A stretch of 64,000 nucleotides of DNA from Clavelina lepadiformis (GCF_947623445.1 NC_135248.1:5270977-5334976), one strand, 5' to 3'; shown: positions 1-11,321, counted from the first letter of the stretch. The notes: a model not told the origin generated them from the letters alone. Translations and numbers: made by a program.

Positions 1-2
1 CT

Positions 3-3000
3 AGTTTAGCTGACGTATCAAACCGCAAACCGCAAACTCCGCTTTTCGCTGCTAACAGTACGCCAATTACTACGTATGGCACTACACAACTTAATGTTTC
101 TCTTCACCCTCGTTTTTCTTATCCCTTTGAATTTGTGCTTGCGGACACACCTTTTTGTATATTGGGGCTGGATTTCCTCACTGAATACAACTTTGTCTTG
201 GACCTTAAAGCCAAACTTCTGATAGATGTACCGAACCGACAGCAAGATACGTTAGAGCCTGTTGAAAGTGATCCTGTTCGCATATCCATTCTCAGCCAAA
301 TAGATCCTGTTGCAGACCTTTTACATCAATTTCCGGACTTGCAAAAACCCATGTCAGCTGTTAAACCGGTGAAGCATTCCATTGTTCACCACATCCATAC
401 CACAGGTTCGCCAGTACGTGCGCGTCCACGTCGATATAGCCCAGAAACAATGCAGATCTTGAAGAAAGAAATTGACAGCTTGCTGGAACGAGAAATTATC
501 CGCTACAGTGATTCTCCTTATGGAAGTCCGGCTTTGCTCGTTCCGAAAGGCTCTTCTGGCAATAAATATCGTCTTGTCGTTGATTATAAATTAGTCAATA
601 AACAAACAACCGACAGCTGTTATCCCCTTCCGTTCTTACATAGTTTTTCCGATGTTTTGTATGGTAAAACTGTCTTCTCTAAATGTGATCTCCAACACGC
701 ATTTCATCAAATAAAAGTGGCTCCAGAAGATGTCCATAAAACGGCGTTTGTTTGCCCTCTTGGACAATTTGAATATACAAGACTTCCGTTCGGTTTGTCC
801 GGCGCCCCACGGACGTTTTCCAGACTCATAGGAGAAGTAGTACGTCCCCTTCAGCACCTTGGAATCTTTGCTTACCTCGATGATATCATCATTGGAAGTA
901 GTAACCTGTCAGAACATCTTGAACATCTTAAGCTGCTTTTTCAACGTCTTGAGGAATTTGGCTTAACGCTGAATTTAGACAAAAGTGAATTCAACCGCAA
1001 GTCTCTTGACTACCTTGGCCATCACATAAATTCTGAAGGTATACGACCTACTCAAGAAAAAGTGCAGGCCATTCTTGATTACCCACAGCCACAAACCTGC
1101 AAACAGCTGAAACGTTACTTGGGAATTTATTGCTATTATTTTCGTTTCCTGAAGCATTGTTCCACAACCTTACAACCGCTTTACAAGCTGGTTCCGAACA
1201 GTCGCAGCAAGCGCGCGGCTCCTTTAATATGGAATGTCGAAGCCGAACGCGCCTTCGCTAACAGCAAACAAGCTATTGCAAATGCTAGCACTTTAGCGTT
1301 TCCGAAACTCCATGCTCCAACTTATCTAACAGTTGACGCTTCATTGACCGGTATTGGAGCGACATTAGAGCAATTGCAAGGAAATCAACTTGTTCCTTTG
1401 GCCTTCTTTTCAAGACAGCTAAACGCAAGTCAACGTAAATACAGTTGCTTTGACCGAGAGCTGTTGGCCGCTTACAAGTCAATACGTCATTTCCGCTACT
1501 TCTTGACAGGCCGACAATTCACTTTGCGTACAGACCATCTCCCTTTGGTTTCAAGTCTCGGTAAGCTCTCCGAACATTACTCTCCAAGACAGTTCCGGCA
1601 ATTGTTGTTTGTTTCAGAATACACAACAACCATTGAGCACATCAAAGGCTCTGCCAATGTTGTGGCGGACCTCTTGTCAAGGTCTCAACCTTCGGCACCC
1701 AACATTAATACTCTCTCCGATCTTCCGCCTCCGTTAGAGTATGAGAAAATAGCACAAGCTCAAACCAATGATCCTGCTATTAAAAGACTACGCACCGCAA
1801 CAACATCACTCAAACTTCAAGACTGCAAGCTGCCCAATAATAACTTTACCATTCTTTGTGACGTGTCCACTGACACAGAGCGTGTTCTGGTTCCTTCCTC
1901 CTTCCAACGTCAAGTCTTTCTGCACTTACATAATTTATCGCATCCTGGGAAAAAAGCCACAATTAAACTAATCAAGGAAAGATTTATATGGATAGGGATG
2001 TGTAAACAAATCGCTACCTGGGTTCAACAATGCCCAAGCTGCCAGGAAGGAAAAATTTTCCGTCACACAAAAACCGCACCGGGGACATTTAAAATTCCCT
2101 ACGGACGATTTTCTGATGTTGCAATTGACTTGATTGGACCACTTCCAACCTCACGCGGTTACAAATACATCCTTACGTGTATAGACCGATATACGCGTTT
2201 CGTTCAAGCCATACCACTTCCTGATGCCACCACGGAAACCGTTGCTGCTTACTTTGTTAATCATTGGTGTTCCTTGGTCGGTGTTCCAATCATCCTCACA
2301 AGTGATCGTGGACCATGTTTCATAAGTTCCGCTTGGGCGGAAATTATGCGCTTGCTTGGTATTCAACATAAACTGACAACCGCTTACCACCCCATGTCCA
2401 ATGGAATTACGGAACGTGCAAATGCAGAGATCAAGCGCGCCATCAAGTGTTCAGACGAACCTGAGCGTTGGTTTCACAAATTGGGTTTTATTGTCTTGGC
2501 TCTGCGTAATCGCTATCTTCAGGATTTGAAATGTACACCTGCTGAATTAGCTTTTGGACACACCTTACGGCTCCCAGGTGGTTTCTTTTCAGACTCCAAA
2601 CTTGCCTCTGCAGTTCCTACATCCAGCTACCTCGGTGCCTACCGAGACTTCATCAACGACCTTCAGTTTACTCCAACGACGGCTCATACAAAATTCATGC
2701 AGTCCTACGTGCATCCGGATTTGAAACATTGTGACCGCGTTTATGTTAGATGCGATCATGTCAAACGTGCGTTAGAACGCCCTTATGTTGGTCCTTTTCC
2801 AGTATTGGACAGATACGAAAAATATTTTGTAATATCCCGCCATGGCAAACCGGATCGCGTCTCACTTGACCGTCTCAAACCTAGCTATACAATTGATATT
2901 GATGCTCCCTCACCATCATCCTCCTCGCATCAACAAAATTTTTCTTTGCAGACTCGACATCCTGCTCCTCAGTCAGGTTCCGCTACTTCAGCGAAACAGC

Positions 3001-3110
3001 AAACGACACCACCTACTGTCACTGATCCTGATTCTATAAAACCGCCTGAAGTTGTAAAGACTTCTCGGACCGGTCGCAAAATCATTCTACCGAAACGTTT
3101 CTCTGACTGA
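3..3110 (+). CDS. pol: Gypsy pol polyprotein (partial: protease end, RT, RNase H, integrase)
   Basis: The frame is open from base 3 to a TGA at 3108-3110, so the start is outside the window. It opens inside the aspartic protease: the catalytic Asp is off the edge, but the C-terminal ILGLDFL motif is at about 159-179. Reverse transcriptase follows, with LPFGLSGAP and the YLDD active site at 873-884. RNase H has the DAS motif near 1335 and the RTDH motif near 1537. Integrase has an N-terminal H-H-C-C zinc module around 1920-2045, then catalytic Asp in IDLIGPLP, Asp in TSDRGP and Glu in GITERAN (about 2120, 2303 and 2409). A GPF-type module (YVGPFPVLDRY) lies near the end. No chromodomain is seen; the tail is Pro/Ser/Thr rich. 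All key residues appear intact. Confidence 0.95.
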   Translation, partial: SLADVSNRKPQTPLFAANSTPITTYGTTQLNVSLHPRFSYPFEFVLADTPFCILGLDFLTEYNFVLDLKAKLLIDVPNRQQDTLEPVESDPVRISILSQIDPVADLLHQFPDLQKPMSAVKPVKHSIVHHIHTTGSPVRARPRRYSPETMQILKKEIDSLLEREIIRYSDSPYGSPALLVPKGSSGNKYRLVVDYKLVNKQTTDSCYPLPFLHSFSDVLYGKTVFSKCDLQHAFHQIKVAPEDVHKTAFVCPLGQFEYTRLPFGLSGAPRTFSRLIGEVVRPLQHLGIFAYLDDIIIGSSNLSEHLEHLKLLFQRLEEFGLTLNLDKSEFNRKSLDYLGHHINSEGIRPTQEKVQAILDYPQPQTCKQLKRYLGIYCYYFRFLKHCSTTLQPLYKLVPNSRSKRAAPLIWNVEAERAFANSKQAIANASTLAFPKLHAPTYLTVDASLTGIGATLEQLQGNQLVPLAFFSRQLNASQRKYSCFDRELLAAYKSIRHFRYFLTGRQFTLRTDHLPLVSSLGKLSEHYSPRQFRQLLFVSEYTTTIEHIKGSANVVADLLSRSQPSAPNINTLSDLPPPLEYEKIAQAQTNDPAIKRLRTATTSLKLQDCKLPNNNFTILCDVSTDTERVLVPSSFQRQVFLHLHNLSHPGKKATIKLIKERFIWIGMCKQIATWVQQCPSCQEGKIFRHTKTAPGTFKIPYGRFSDVAIDLIGPLPTSRGYKYILTCIDRYTRFVQAIPLPDATTETVAAYFVNHWCSLVGVPIILTSDRGPCFISSAWAEIMRLLGIQHKLTTAYHPMSNGITERANAEIKRAIKCSDEPERWFHKLGFIVLALRNRYLQDLKCTPAELAFGHTLRLPGGFFSDSKLASAVPTSSYLGAYRDFINDLQFTPTTAHTKFMQSYVHPDLKHCDRVYVRCDHVKRALERPYVGPFPVLDRYEKYFVISRHGKPDRVSLDRLKPSYTIDIDAPSPSSSSHQQNFSLQTRHPAPQSGSATSAKQQTTPPTVTDPDSIKPPEVVKTSRTGRKIILPKRFSD

Positions 3111-3119
3111 AAACACAAC

Positions 3120-3860
3120 ATGTTCGTTTGTCTGCTGCTTACGTGTTTCTTTTTGTTCACATTCGACGCTCAGACGAATCTTCATCCGGACACACAGAAA
3201 TTTCTGTTATGTCAGCGTTCGCATTCTCTTGGGTTATATACCTTTGATGACGACATACATTGTCAAACGCAGACACCCTTCTACATACATAACTGCTCTG
3301 CTACCGTGTTTGCTCCAGATCTGCATCTCCAGAAGATTCCTGCAACAGTTTGCACTTCACAGATTACTTCCTGGAGCACTACTTACTTCTTTTTTGGGAG
3401 TTATCAAAAATCGGCCAACACCTTTGACGCACACCCACCGTACAACCCAGAATGTTCGTCGTGGAATGAAACCAAAGTTTCATCACATGGCCCACTGATC
3501 CTGTCTAATCCTGCGGCGTACTCAACACGCAATGCAGTCCATTATAAGTTTGTCTGGCCGACTTCAGCTTCTGGAACAGTAACCAACGACTTCTTGTTTC
3601 ACACAACAATTTACTACGATTACGTCACGGACACAATGACGTCGTCTCTTGGATCTCTTGCATCGTGCTCAATCGAGCGTGGATACTGCTTAACGGGCAA
3701 TCGTATGTTTATATGGCGAGTACCTTCGCATATAAACTGCCCACCAACCAAGCCTCTTGGGACCAGTTCAAACTATATTTGCATACCCTGTTGCTCTCGG
3801 AGGTACCCTCTGTTATGTAGTTATTTTACCATCTGTAAGAGTTCATTCATTTGTATATAA
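3120..3860 (+). CDS. env-like third ORF of the Gypsy element (probably truncated)
   Basis: This 246-codon frame starts at an ATG nine bases after the pol stop, the position where env sits in errantivirus-like elements. The product begins with a strongly hydrophobic stretch (residues 1-16) resembling a signal peptide. An ectodomain-like region follows, with more than ten cysteines and two N-glycosylation sequons (NCS and NET). No C-terminal membrane anchor is present in this frame. A hydrophobic segment lies downstream in another frame around 3820-3915, so the gene may be shortened or frameshifted. The frame ends before the polypurine tract. Env proteins are usually longer than this. Similarity to a particular viral glycoprotein family was not established, so it could also be an unrelated element-specific secreted protein. 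Confidence 0.5.
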   Translation: MFVCLLLTCFFLFTFDAQTNLHPDTQKFLLCQRSHSLGLYTFDDDIHCQTQTPFYIHNCSATVFAPDLHLQKIPATVCTSQITSWSTTYFFFGSYQKSANTFDAHPPYNPECSSWNETKVSSHGPLILSNPAAYSTRNAVHYKFVWPTSASGTVTNDFLFHTTIYYDYVTDTMTSSLGSLASCSIERGYCLTGNRMFIWRVPSHINCPPTKPLGTSSNYICIPCCSRRYPLLCSYFTICKSSFICI

Positions 3861-3952
3861 CTTCGTTTTGTTGTTTGTGCTTGCTCGCCATTGCCATCTT
3901 CAGTATGTTACATTTTACTTGTTATCTTTTTCCTTCCGTAGCGGGGGAGGAA

Positions 3953-4551
3953 TGTGGCGGCCTGGGTGGCTTTTGTAATACCATTACGTCATTCTTGGAA
4001 ATGTGTTTTCCAGTTAACAATTGGAGTTTTTAAACTTTCAGTTCCGCCACATCATTCTTGGAAATGTGTTTTCCAGTTACTTATTTGAGTTAATGAACTA
4101 GCTTTCATAAACACTGCAATTACCGTTGGTATATTTGTAAACTTGCTACAAATAATTTCGTGTGAAAGCTCCTTATTTGTACGTTGCCAAGTCGCTTCCA
4201 AGAAACTGCAAACGCACTGTTTTTCTCGTTCACACGCTTTGAAATGTTCATGCTTTTTTTGTCATATATTTCCGGCACATCGCACAATGTTTTATAAGCT
4301 CGAACTTCTGTGCAAGATGGCGCAGACGTAAAGTTATAGACAGATGTAATACCGTACTACGGTAGTCGTGGTGATTGCAAATCAATAGACATCTTAATAG
4401 CAGTGGTTTTGCTATACTTCTGGTTATGCGTAATATTGAGAAAGTGTACAGCACCTACAATAAAAGCCTTTTCTGGTAAACTGTATTTGTTATAAAATAA
4501 TAAGAAAGTTCGGCTGTCAATAAGGTTAGAGAATTCTAACCGCACGCAACA
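3953..4551 (+). repeat. Probable 3' LTR of the Gypsy element
   Basis: The segment starts TGTGGCGG immediately after the purine-rich tract GCGGGGGAGGAA (3941-3952), as expected for the U3 end of a 3' LTR. It holds an AATAAA at 4459-4464, a plausible R-region polyadenylation signal. A 28-bp motif occurs twice, at 3989-4016 and 4052-4079, marking a tandem duplication with a period of about 63 bp inside U3. The right edge is a guess based on the terminal CA rule. Confidence 0.6.
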
Positions 4552-5189
4552 ATAGAGTCAGATATTAATGTAGTAGGTTAACTAAAGTCAATAACGTAAG
4601 ATAAGATCGATAAACTCTGCATCTGCATCTGTCGGCATCAACCTATGCATTCCAACATCCTAAAACGACACCAACCTCTACAGATGTAAGCGGAACCACC
4701 AAACTTCACGGTTAGAAGAGAAAGAGACTCATCAGTCGACAAAAAGGATAGCTAAATCCACGACAGCTATCTATTGTGACGTTTAATGGACTTTGCTTAA
4801 GTCGTAACGAGTCACAGTGACGTCATAATTACGTCAAATACGACTAGGCAACTAAATCAAAGCGTCATACTATTCTACCTAGTGGTTATCACAATTTAAA
4901 CACAACAACTTTATTAATTGTAGCAGTGAACCACGGAACGAAAACTTATGCAGTGAATTCTGCCTATGACTGTTATATAATGTGGCCGAGCTCAGAACAT
5001 ACCTATTCTAAGCGCAGGGCCGGTTACAATTCATTTTTAGGCCCAAGTAGTTACTTTAAGCGATAACAAAGATAGTGTTTAAAATAAAACACTAATTCAA
5101 TAATTGTTTACTTGCAAAAGTTTTTAATAAAGTTGCCCCAATTGCATAAGTAACTTAGATGAAAAATTTGATCACGGGAAATGAAAAAT
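4552..5189. other. Intergenic, no gene seen
   Basis: No coding exon is recognisable between the LTR and the SINE-like element. Two CRE-like TGACGTCA/TTACGTCA motifs occur close together around 4818-4838 without a neighbouring gene start, so their meaning is unclear. Confidence 0.5.
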
Positions 5190-5275
5190 ACGTCGGCTCA
5201 ATTGCCAAGTGGTTCGAGCACTGTCCTAGCAACGATTACAGTTTGTGAACCCTGTTCGATACCCAGGCTTAACTT
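5190..5275 (+). repeat. tRNA-derived SINE-like sequence (A and B boxes)
   Basis: A near-consensus RNA polymerase III A box (TTGCCAAGTGG, 5202-5212) is followed about 50 bp later by a B box (TGTTCGATACC, 5253-5263). This is the internal promoter layout of tRNA genes and tRNA-derived SINEs. The flanks do not form a convincing 7-bp acceptor stem, so a functional tRNA is unlikely. A T-rich tail follows. A second copy would be needed to prove a SINE family. Confidence 0.35.
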
Positions 5276-6444
5276 TGTTGTTTATTTTATTATAAAGTGA
5301 ATTTACAAAAAATGCAATTTATTGAAGATTCCCGAATGGGACTTCCCGAGATTTTATGTCATTTTATTATGCCTTAACCTATTATTTCATGAAATCCTTA
5401 TTAAATCACATATCTTTACCTCTCGCAATAAAAAGTTAAACTACAATTTAGGCAAACTTAAACTTGTGACCTGAAAGTTTTTAACGCGCCATTTGCTAGG
5501 GTAATCCCCGCACTGATAAGAATAACCGGCCATGCTGGCCTTTGGTCTGACACTTTTTTTACCATTACGTGAATGTTCAACAAAATCATAGAAATCGCAA
5601 AACTGTGAGGTGGTTCTTCATCAACATAATGTAGGCTATGTTATATACTCGCTGTACAAACAGATTATCGAGTGTGATACACGTGACATTCTGCACTTCT
5701 GCGCTCGACACATGCATTTCATAATGGCTACAACTTGTGTAGACTCTCACTACCAGTAACTGTAATTATCGATAGCAAATGATGGCACAGCCACAGAGTA
5801 TGGTTTGCTGCATTATAATGACTTGAAACGTAGCTTGAATTCGAAAGAATACTTAAAAATGGTGGCTCTTGTTCGAGACATCCCGAGAGTTTACTTGCAC
5901 GTGGCAACAGCCACCTTGGCCGTGATCCTAAGTTTGTTTACAGTTCTATTTATACGAGAACTTTCATAACAAAGCCGCCTGCTTTCGTTCTGTGGTACTG
6001 TATGGTGAGCAGTACTTAGGGGCACCGGAAGTGACGCATTACAATTCGGTCGAGGAACACTTTTCTCCGTAAATTCTTCCAAAACATAATAGCACTACAT
6101 TGCCCAACTCAAAACAGTTCTTTTGACGCGTAGCATTACCCATATAGTCAGTTACATGGCCTGCTCTGTAAATCACCAGTACAAAACGTTGAGAGAAAAG
6201 CAAATGTATTTATAAATTGCGAGTTCAACGACACCGCAGAACACAACCATTACTTCTTTGTAGCGAAGCTACTGAGCTTGTAAAAGTGAGTAAGCAAAGA
6301 AATATCTTTTAAACGTATGCATTTAGCTTTTTAAATGCTATTAATGGACACCAATGAAATAGACAATGTTACAACAAAAAACTTTACAAAATATCTCTGT
6401 TGCGAATTTCATCTCAAGAAGTTTCCTAAGCCGCCGAGGTCTCC
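5276..6444. other. Intergenic, no gene seen
   Basis: I see no coding exon here. It precedes the 3' end of the minus-strand LRP-like gene and probably includes its 3' UTR. I did not find an unambiguous AATAAA on the minus strand close to the stop codon. Confidence 0.4.
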
Positions 6445-9400
6445 TTAACATGGAGGAAGCATGTGTTCTTGACTTTCGGTCTTACGCATGTGGAAGATTG
6501 TAGACAGAGATTTACGCACGCTACGCTGCGGTCCTGCTGAAAAGCACGGGGCAAAGTGAGCATTTTTTGCTGTAAAGACTGGGAAATTTAAAGTATTTAC
6601 CTGGAAGTATGTCCATTTCAGGCTCTGCAGCGATTCTATCGCCATCTATATTGACTGTGTCGGCAGTCTCCTTCAAAAATTGGTAGTTGTATGTGCCAGC
6701 TGGTGAATCTTCAGAAGACGATAAAGAGCTGGTTGATCTTTCCAATCCGCTGTCCTGAATATGAAGTGAAGTCATAAATCGAAGTTATCGCAAAAACAGA
6801 AGTCAGTCTGCTTACCATGTCGTCTGGTAGGGGCAATCGAATTCGTGTCTTTCTGGGCGATGAGTAATTAGGATTTGTAATGCAGCTGTTTTTATCTGGA
6901 AGCAACATAGGTTGTCTTGTGATGAAGCTAAGGTGCATAATGTCACCGTATGGTTATTTGTCATGTGGAGATTGATTAACGTGTTTAAACTGAAAGGTTT
7001 TTTTTGTATCGCTAACAAATCATCGTGTGGTTGGCGTTTATGTTGCCATGCCAGAAATGTGTAAAATACGCCCGGAGGCTCGTCGGTCGTCTGGCCTCTG
7101 TTATTGCGATTTGTTGGTGTTAATTGAGGTTGTGAATGGGAATGACTGATTTGAATGTTAGAGAAAGTCTAGAACTGCTTACCTATGTCTGAGAGCTCTT
7201 CCAAAGATGTGTCACATATGTGGTCACTTCGTCGGTTCCATTCCTTTTTAGGAGTGTACAATGGACCTCGCCGGGGTCCGTGACGCTTTCGCGAACTGGT
7301 TTAAGAACAGAAAAAACATTAGGGGGGTAATACAATCTAACCACGTCTATAAGACGAAGATTGATAACTTCGCATTGTCGTATTTCAAACAATGTAGCTG
7401 GCTGAATTTCGGTGACTCATCGTTGACAATGCGAGCAGTTCTCAAAAACTCTCGACGATAAAGTGATAAGGAATGATTGTTACGCGCAATTTGGAAAATA
7501 GTGTGACTGTACGTCGTAATGGTAGAAGTTGTTACCTTGAATATCTCCAAACTATAACCGAGCAAAATGCAAGAGCCACCAATGCGAAAAGTAGTCCGAC
7601 AATTAAGCCCACGTTAGTATTGGACGATAGAGATTTTCCCAATGGCATGTCCGTTGTAGTATTAGCTGCGACTGCGGTTGTAGGGTTAAGACATGAAAAG
7701 GAGAGGCTTCCATCCGAACATAAACACATTGCCGTGTCTGAAATGGTAACTGAGCATATAATCTCAATACATTTTAACAGGATTAAGGTATAATGTAAAC
7801 TCGGGTAAAACTGTACTTCGCAACACTGATCACATACCATAAGGGGTGGCAAACGAACATTTTCCACCAGGACCGCACTGCAATTCTCTGCAAGTCAGTG
7901 AAACGCAAGAAGGTGCTTTCACATCCCAACGTCCGGTCGAGGTGCAAGTCTGATTTACCCTTTCCACAAACGCAAGACCTGGTAGGAGTACCAAAATATT
8001 AATTAAGTTTCATGTGAGATTGGAATGGACCATTGAAAATTACCTTTCATATGCCATCCTGGCAAGCAGTAATATTCTATTCGAAAATCCACCGGAAATG
8101 TCTTTGCATTTAAGTTAAGTGGAATGGTGAAGGTGTTATTGTTCAAAACAGGTTTTGGACATGTTGTGGAGTGTACGGGGACTGAAGTGGATATAATTTT
8201 AGGGTGCGAAACGTTGACGGTCGACGGCTTTGCTTCGGTGGTAGATGCATTTGTTACAAATGTGACAACCGGGGAGGCTGTTGATTGAACAGTGGGTGTT
8301 GTGACGTCAGTAGCGCTTGCTGCCAGCTTTATTGTTGACAATTGTGGACTTGTAGTTTCGGCTTCTGCGAAATTGCAATATCTATGAAGTCAGCGATTGC
8401 TTGTGATTAGAGTATATACTTGCAAACGTACCGATGCAGTTTTTGTTATCGTCAGCAAGATACATGGTCGTAGGACAAAGACAACGAAAACCCATGGCAC
8501 GAATAACGCACATGTGACTACAACTTGATCGAACACAGTCGTCAACATCTGAAAAACAATTTGTCCGATTTGCTCACTTCCAAAAGAATGCAGATCGACT
8601 CAGATGTCCTGCCATAATATTAACCTCGAAATAACAGCTATACAGTGTAAGGTATGTACCGGTACTGAGTGTCTGCTGTAAAATAGGATGGTTAAGACAG
8701 ATTGCCAGTAAGTGCGAGGCCAGGGAAGCTTTAAGTAGGGGAAAAGGATTCAAATAGTCGGTACGCAATCCTACAGGTTTCCCCGACAAACTGTCCACAC
8801 TCCATATCTCCCGTGAACCATTGTCGCTGAAGTAAAGATGATTGTGGAAAGCAGCCACAGAAAATGGGGAATCCAGGAAAATGTCAGCGGAATTCTTGGA
8901 CACGAGTGTCTAAAAAGTTACTTGGCTGTTTAACCACGGAAAACCAATTAAAAGTAATGGCGTTTTACCTTTCTGTGCACACCGTTTAAAGTCATCATTT
9001 CGATTCTGGCTGTTTCGGCGCTGGACTCGGTCCAATAAATAACGTCAGTGACTTGATCAACTGTGACGCAATGTATCCGACGCTCTTTTGCTACGGTCAG
9101 AAAACTAAGTTCGGTACCGTCCATATTTGCTCGGACTAGAGAAGACGAAATGCTTTCGTTGCCATAGTCAACTAACACCAGCAACCTGTCGAGTGCAATA
9201 ATAATAGAGTTGGACCATTCCGTGCAACCGCCCAAGTAGGAGACTGAGCTCACCCCTTTCTTGGATGAAGAGCCAAGGACACTGGTCGTAGTAGATTCAT
9301 TCCCAAATTGTACATGTGTGGTTCATTTGGAGTTGACACTTGTCTGGACAAACTCACAACGCCAACGTCACCTCCATTTGCATTTGATGTGTGAGCTACA

Positions 9401-11321
9401 TACAAGTTTTTACCGATCCAATCAAATCCGATGCCGGCGGCGTTTTCCGCTGCAATATAATGAATTAATCGAATAAGGTTGCCGGAAATAAGGACACTCT
9501 TGTGAAGTCGTGTTTGCTTTACCAGAAACGATGGTGTTGTGAGATCCATCTTGACCGATGCTTTTAACTTTTCCGTCTTCAAGGTGAGACCATATGATTG
9601 ATCCGTCTCCGCTGTTGACTGTTATCCCAAGGATCCTAAACACAAAAGGTGTGATGAGATTTGTATTGGAGTAACTATGAGGGCTACATGTGTAACTTAC
9701 TCCACGTTGGTGTTCCTATTGACATAAAAATCATTTTCCACAAAGGCATTAGCGGCCAATGACAAGGACCTGATATGGTTGTCATCAGCAACAAGCAACG
9801 CAGCAATGGACAAACCTAAAATATTAATTGAATACCATAGGGCAACTGTTAGCCAACTCATTTGTCGTGACGTGTTTAATACGGATATGTGTAATATAAA
9901 ATGTTAAGCTCAAATGCACATTAACGCAACGAACCTTGAATTCTGCAGCGAAAGCCGTCGAGTTCTAATCTATAAATCAAAAGAAAGGTTGGCGAGAAGT
10001 ACTTGCAATACTAGCGCCGATACATGTTCTTTTACTGGCAATAGTGTACGACTTACTCGTAGCCAGAATAGCAGTAACACTTTGGTCCCTGTGGTGTTGG
10101 ACGGCAGCCGTGATCACAAAGCAGACTAGAATGAGAAGAACTAGATTTCCAGAATTCTTTTCGTAAGCGGCAGGTATTCTGATGGCAATGCGCACCCTCG
10201 TCTTCACCGTTGGTGCAGTCTCCCTTACCGTCACAAGATCGCAAAACAGACAAACAAACCCCATCTCCACAAGAGAACTCCGCAATGTCGCAACTGGCAT
10301 CTTGAATGGGTTGTTCTAAATGACACAAAGAGTCGATGATACGAGTTTCGATAAATATGCGAAACGTTCTATCACTGCCTAACCTTGTACGTCATTTCCT
10401 ACGGCACTGCAGTTCCTTTCGTCTTCGCCATCGGCGCATTCTATTTCGCCATCACACAACCATTCTTGGTTAATACAAAGGCCGGTATTGTTGCACCTGA
10501 TAATACATATGAAATTAATCTCAAAATCGCCATCTCTTCCAAGCCTTGTTTTTATTTCTTCCGTTTACTTCACATTCCCAGGCTTGCACTCAGTGGAACA
10601 GGATGCTTCATCCGACTTATCACTGCAATCTTTATCTCCATCGCAAACCCATTCCTTGGGAAGGCAGTAATCGTCGCAGAAGTGATAGAGCGTAGTATCA
10701 CACTCTTCCTGAAATGGATTCAATATGTCAAATGCGTTATTTAGGAACACGCTTTTAGTTGGTTGCTTTATAAATGTGATTTGTCCATACCAACGTTATA
10801 GCGCAGCCACTCTCATCTGAGCTATCATTGGGTCCGCAGTCGATTTCACCGTTACAGATCAAACCTTGAGGTATGCATCTTCCAGAATCGCAAGTGAAAT
10901 GGTCCGGCATACAATTACGGTCCTCTGCAACAAAACAAGTCAAATGTCATTTTTCCACACCAAAACTGTTAATTTCGACTTTAAGTAAACTAACTGCAAT
11001 TATCAGGCATTTCGTCTGAACCATCAAGGCAATCTGTTTGTCCATCACACTTCCAATCCAGATCTATTGTGTTCATACCATCTTCACAATCCCACGTTTC
11101 ACAAAATCCTGCACAAAAGGTTATATCGTTGTTAATAAAAGCAGTTACGTTCCGAGAAATTTTGGCAGAGTAAAACGTGGTTTAGCAATTGCCAGATAAT
11201 ATTGACTTCAAAATCTTTCGAAAAAAGAAAAGTTTTATAACTGGGAAATTGAACTGTGCACAATAGACTTACCGTGCCCAGCTCCCAAAATGACTACCAT
11301 AAAAAATACTGCCCACTTCAT
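6445..11321 (-). CDS. LDL-receptor-related type I membrane receptor with sushi domain (20 exons)
   Basis: Single-pass receptor of the LDLR/LRP family, likely binding and internalising extracellular ligand. The product is 993 aa. Residues 1-16 look like a signal peptide. Five LDLa repeats follow (about 17-240, with CDG..DC..GSDE-type motifs), then EGF-like, a YWTD-type beta-propeller (about 282-590, including VIYWTESS), a second EGF-like, a Thr/Ser-rich stalk (about 630-690), one sushi/CCP domain, a TM helix (about 823-844) and a tail with the endocytic motif NPNY (893-896). Coding exons: 11273-11321, 10995-11108, 10791-10924, 10569-10708, 10384-10496, 10057-10315, 9935-9969, 9701-9815, 9496-9635, 9254-9449, 8969-9185, 8660-8909, 8432-8548, 8044-8364, 7838-7978, 7536-7737, 7183-7295, 6816-6895, 6601-6754, 6445-6536. 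All phases match. The 46-bp intron at 9450-9495 has a weak donor. No exact orthologue is recognised. Confidence 0.88.

Larger units (their letters stand above)
1..4551 (+). mobile_element. Ty3/Gypsy LTR retrotransposon, 5'-truncated by the window edge
   Basis: This is the 3' portion of an LTR retrotransposon. The order is end of protease, reverse transcriptase, RNase H, integrase, a second env-like frame, a polypurine tract at about 3940-3952 and a presumed 3' LTR beginning TGTGG at 3953. Protease-RT-RNase H-integrase is the Ty3/Gypsy order. The gag region, primer-binding site and 5' LTR lie upstream of the window. The pol frame has no stop over more than 3 kb, which suggests a young or recently active copy. 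The 3' limit given (4551) is the first plausible CA after the AATAAA signal and is uncertain because the 5' LTR cannot be compared. Confidence 0.9.

Noticed and set aside
7473..7793. 106-codon plus-strand frame
   Set aside because: It lies antisense to the TM exon of the LRP-like gene, which has matching splice phases; it is a shadow frame.
10385..10744. 119-codon plus-strand frame with hydrophobic look
   Set aside because: Antisense to two LDLa exons whose cysteine pattern is unmistakable.
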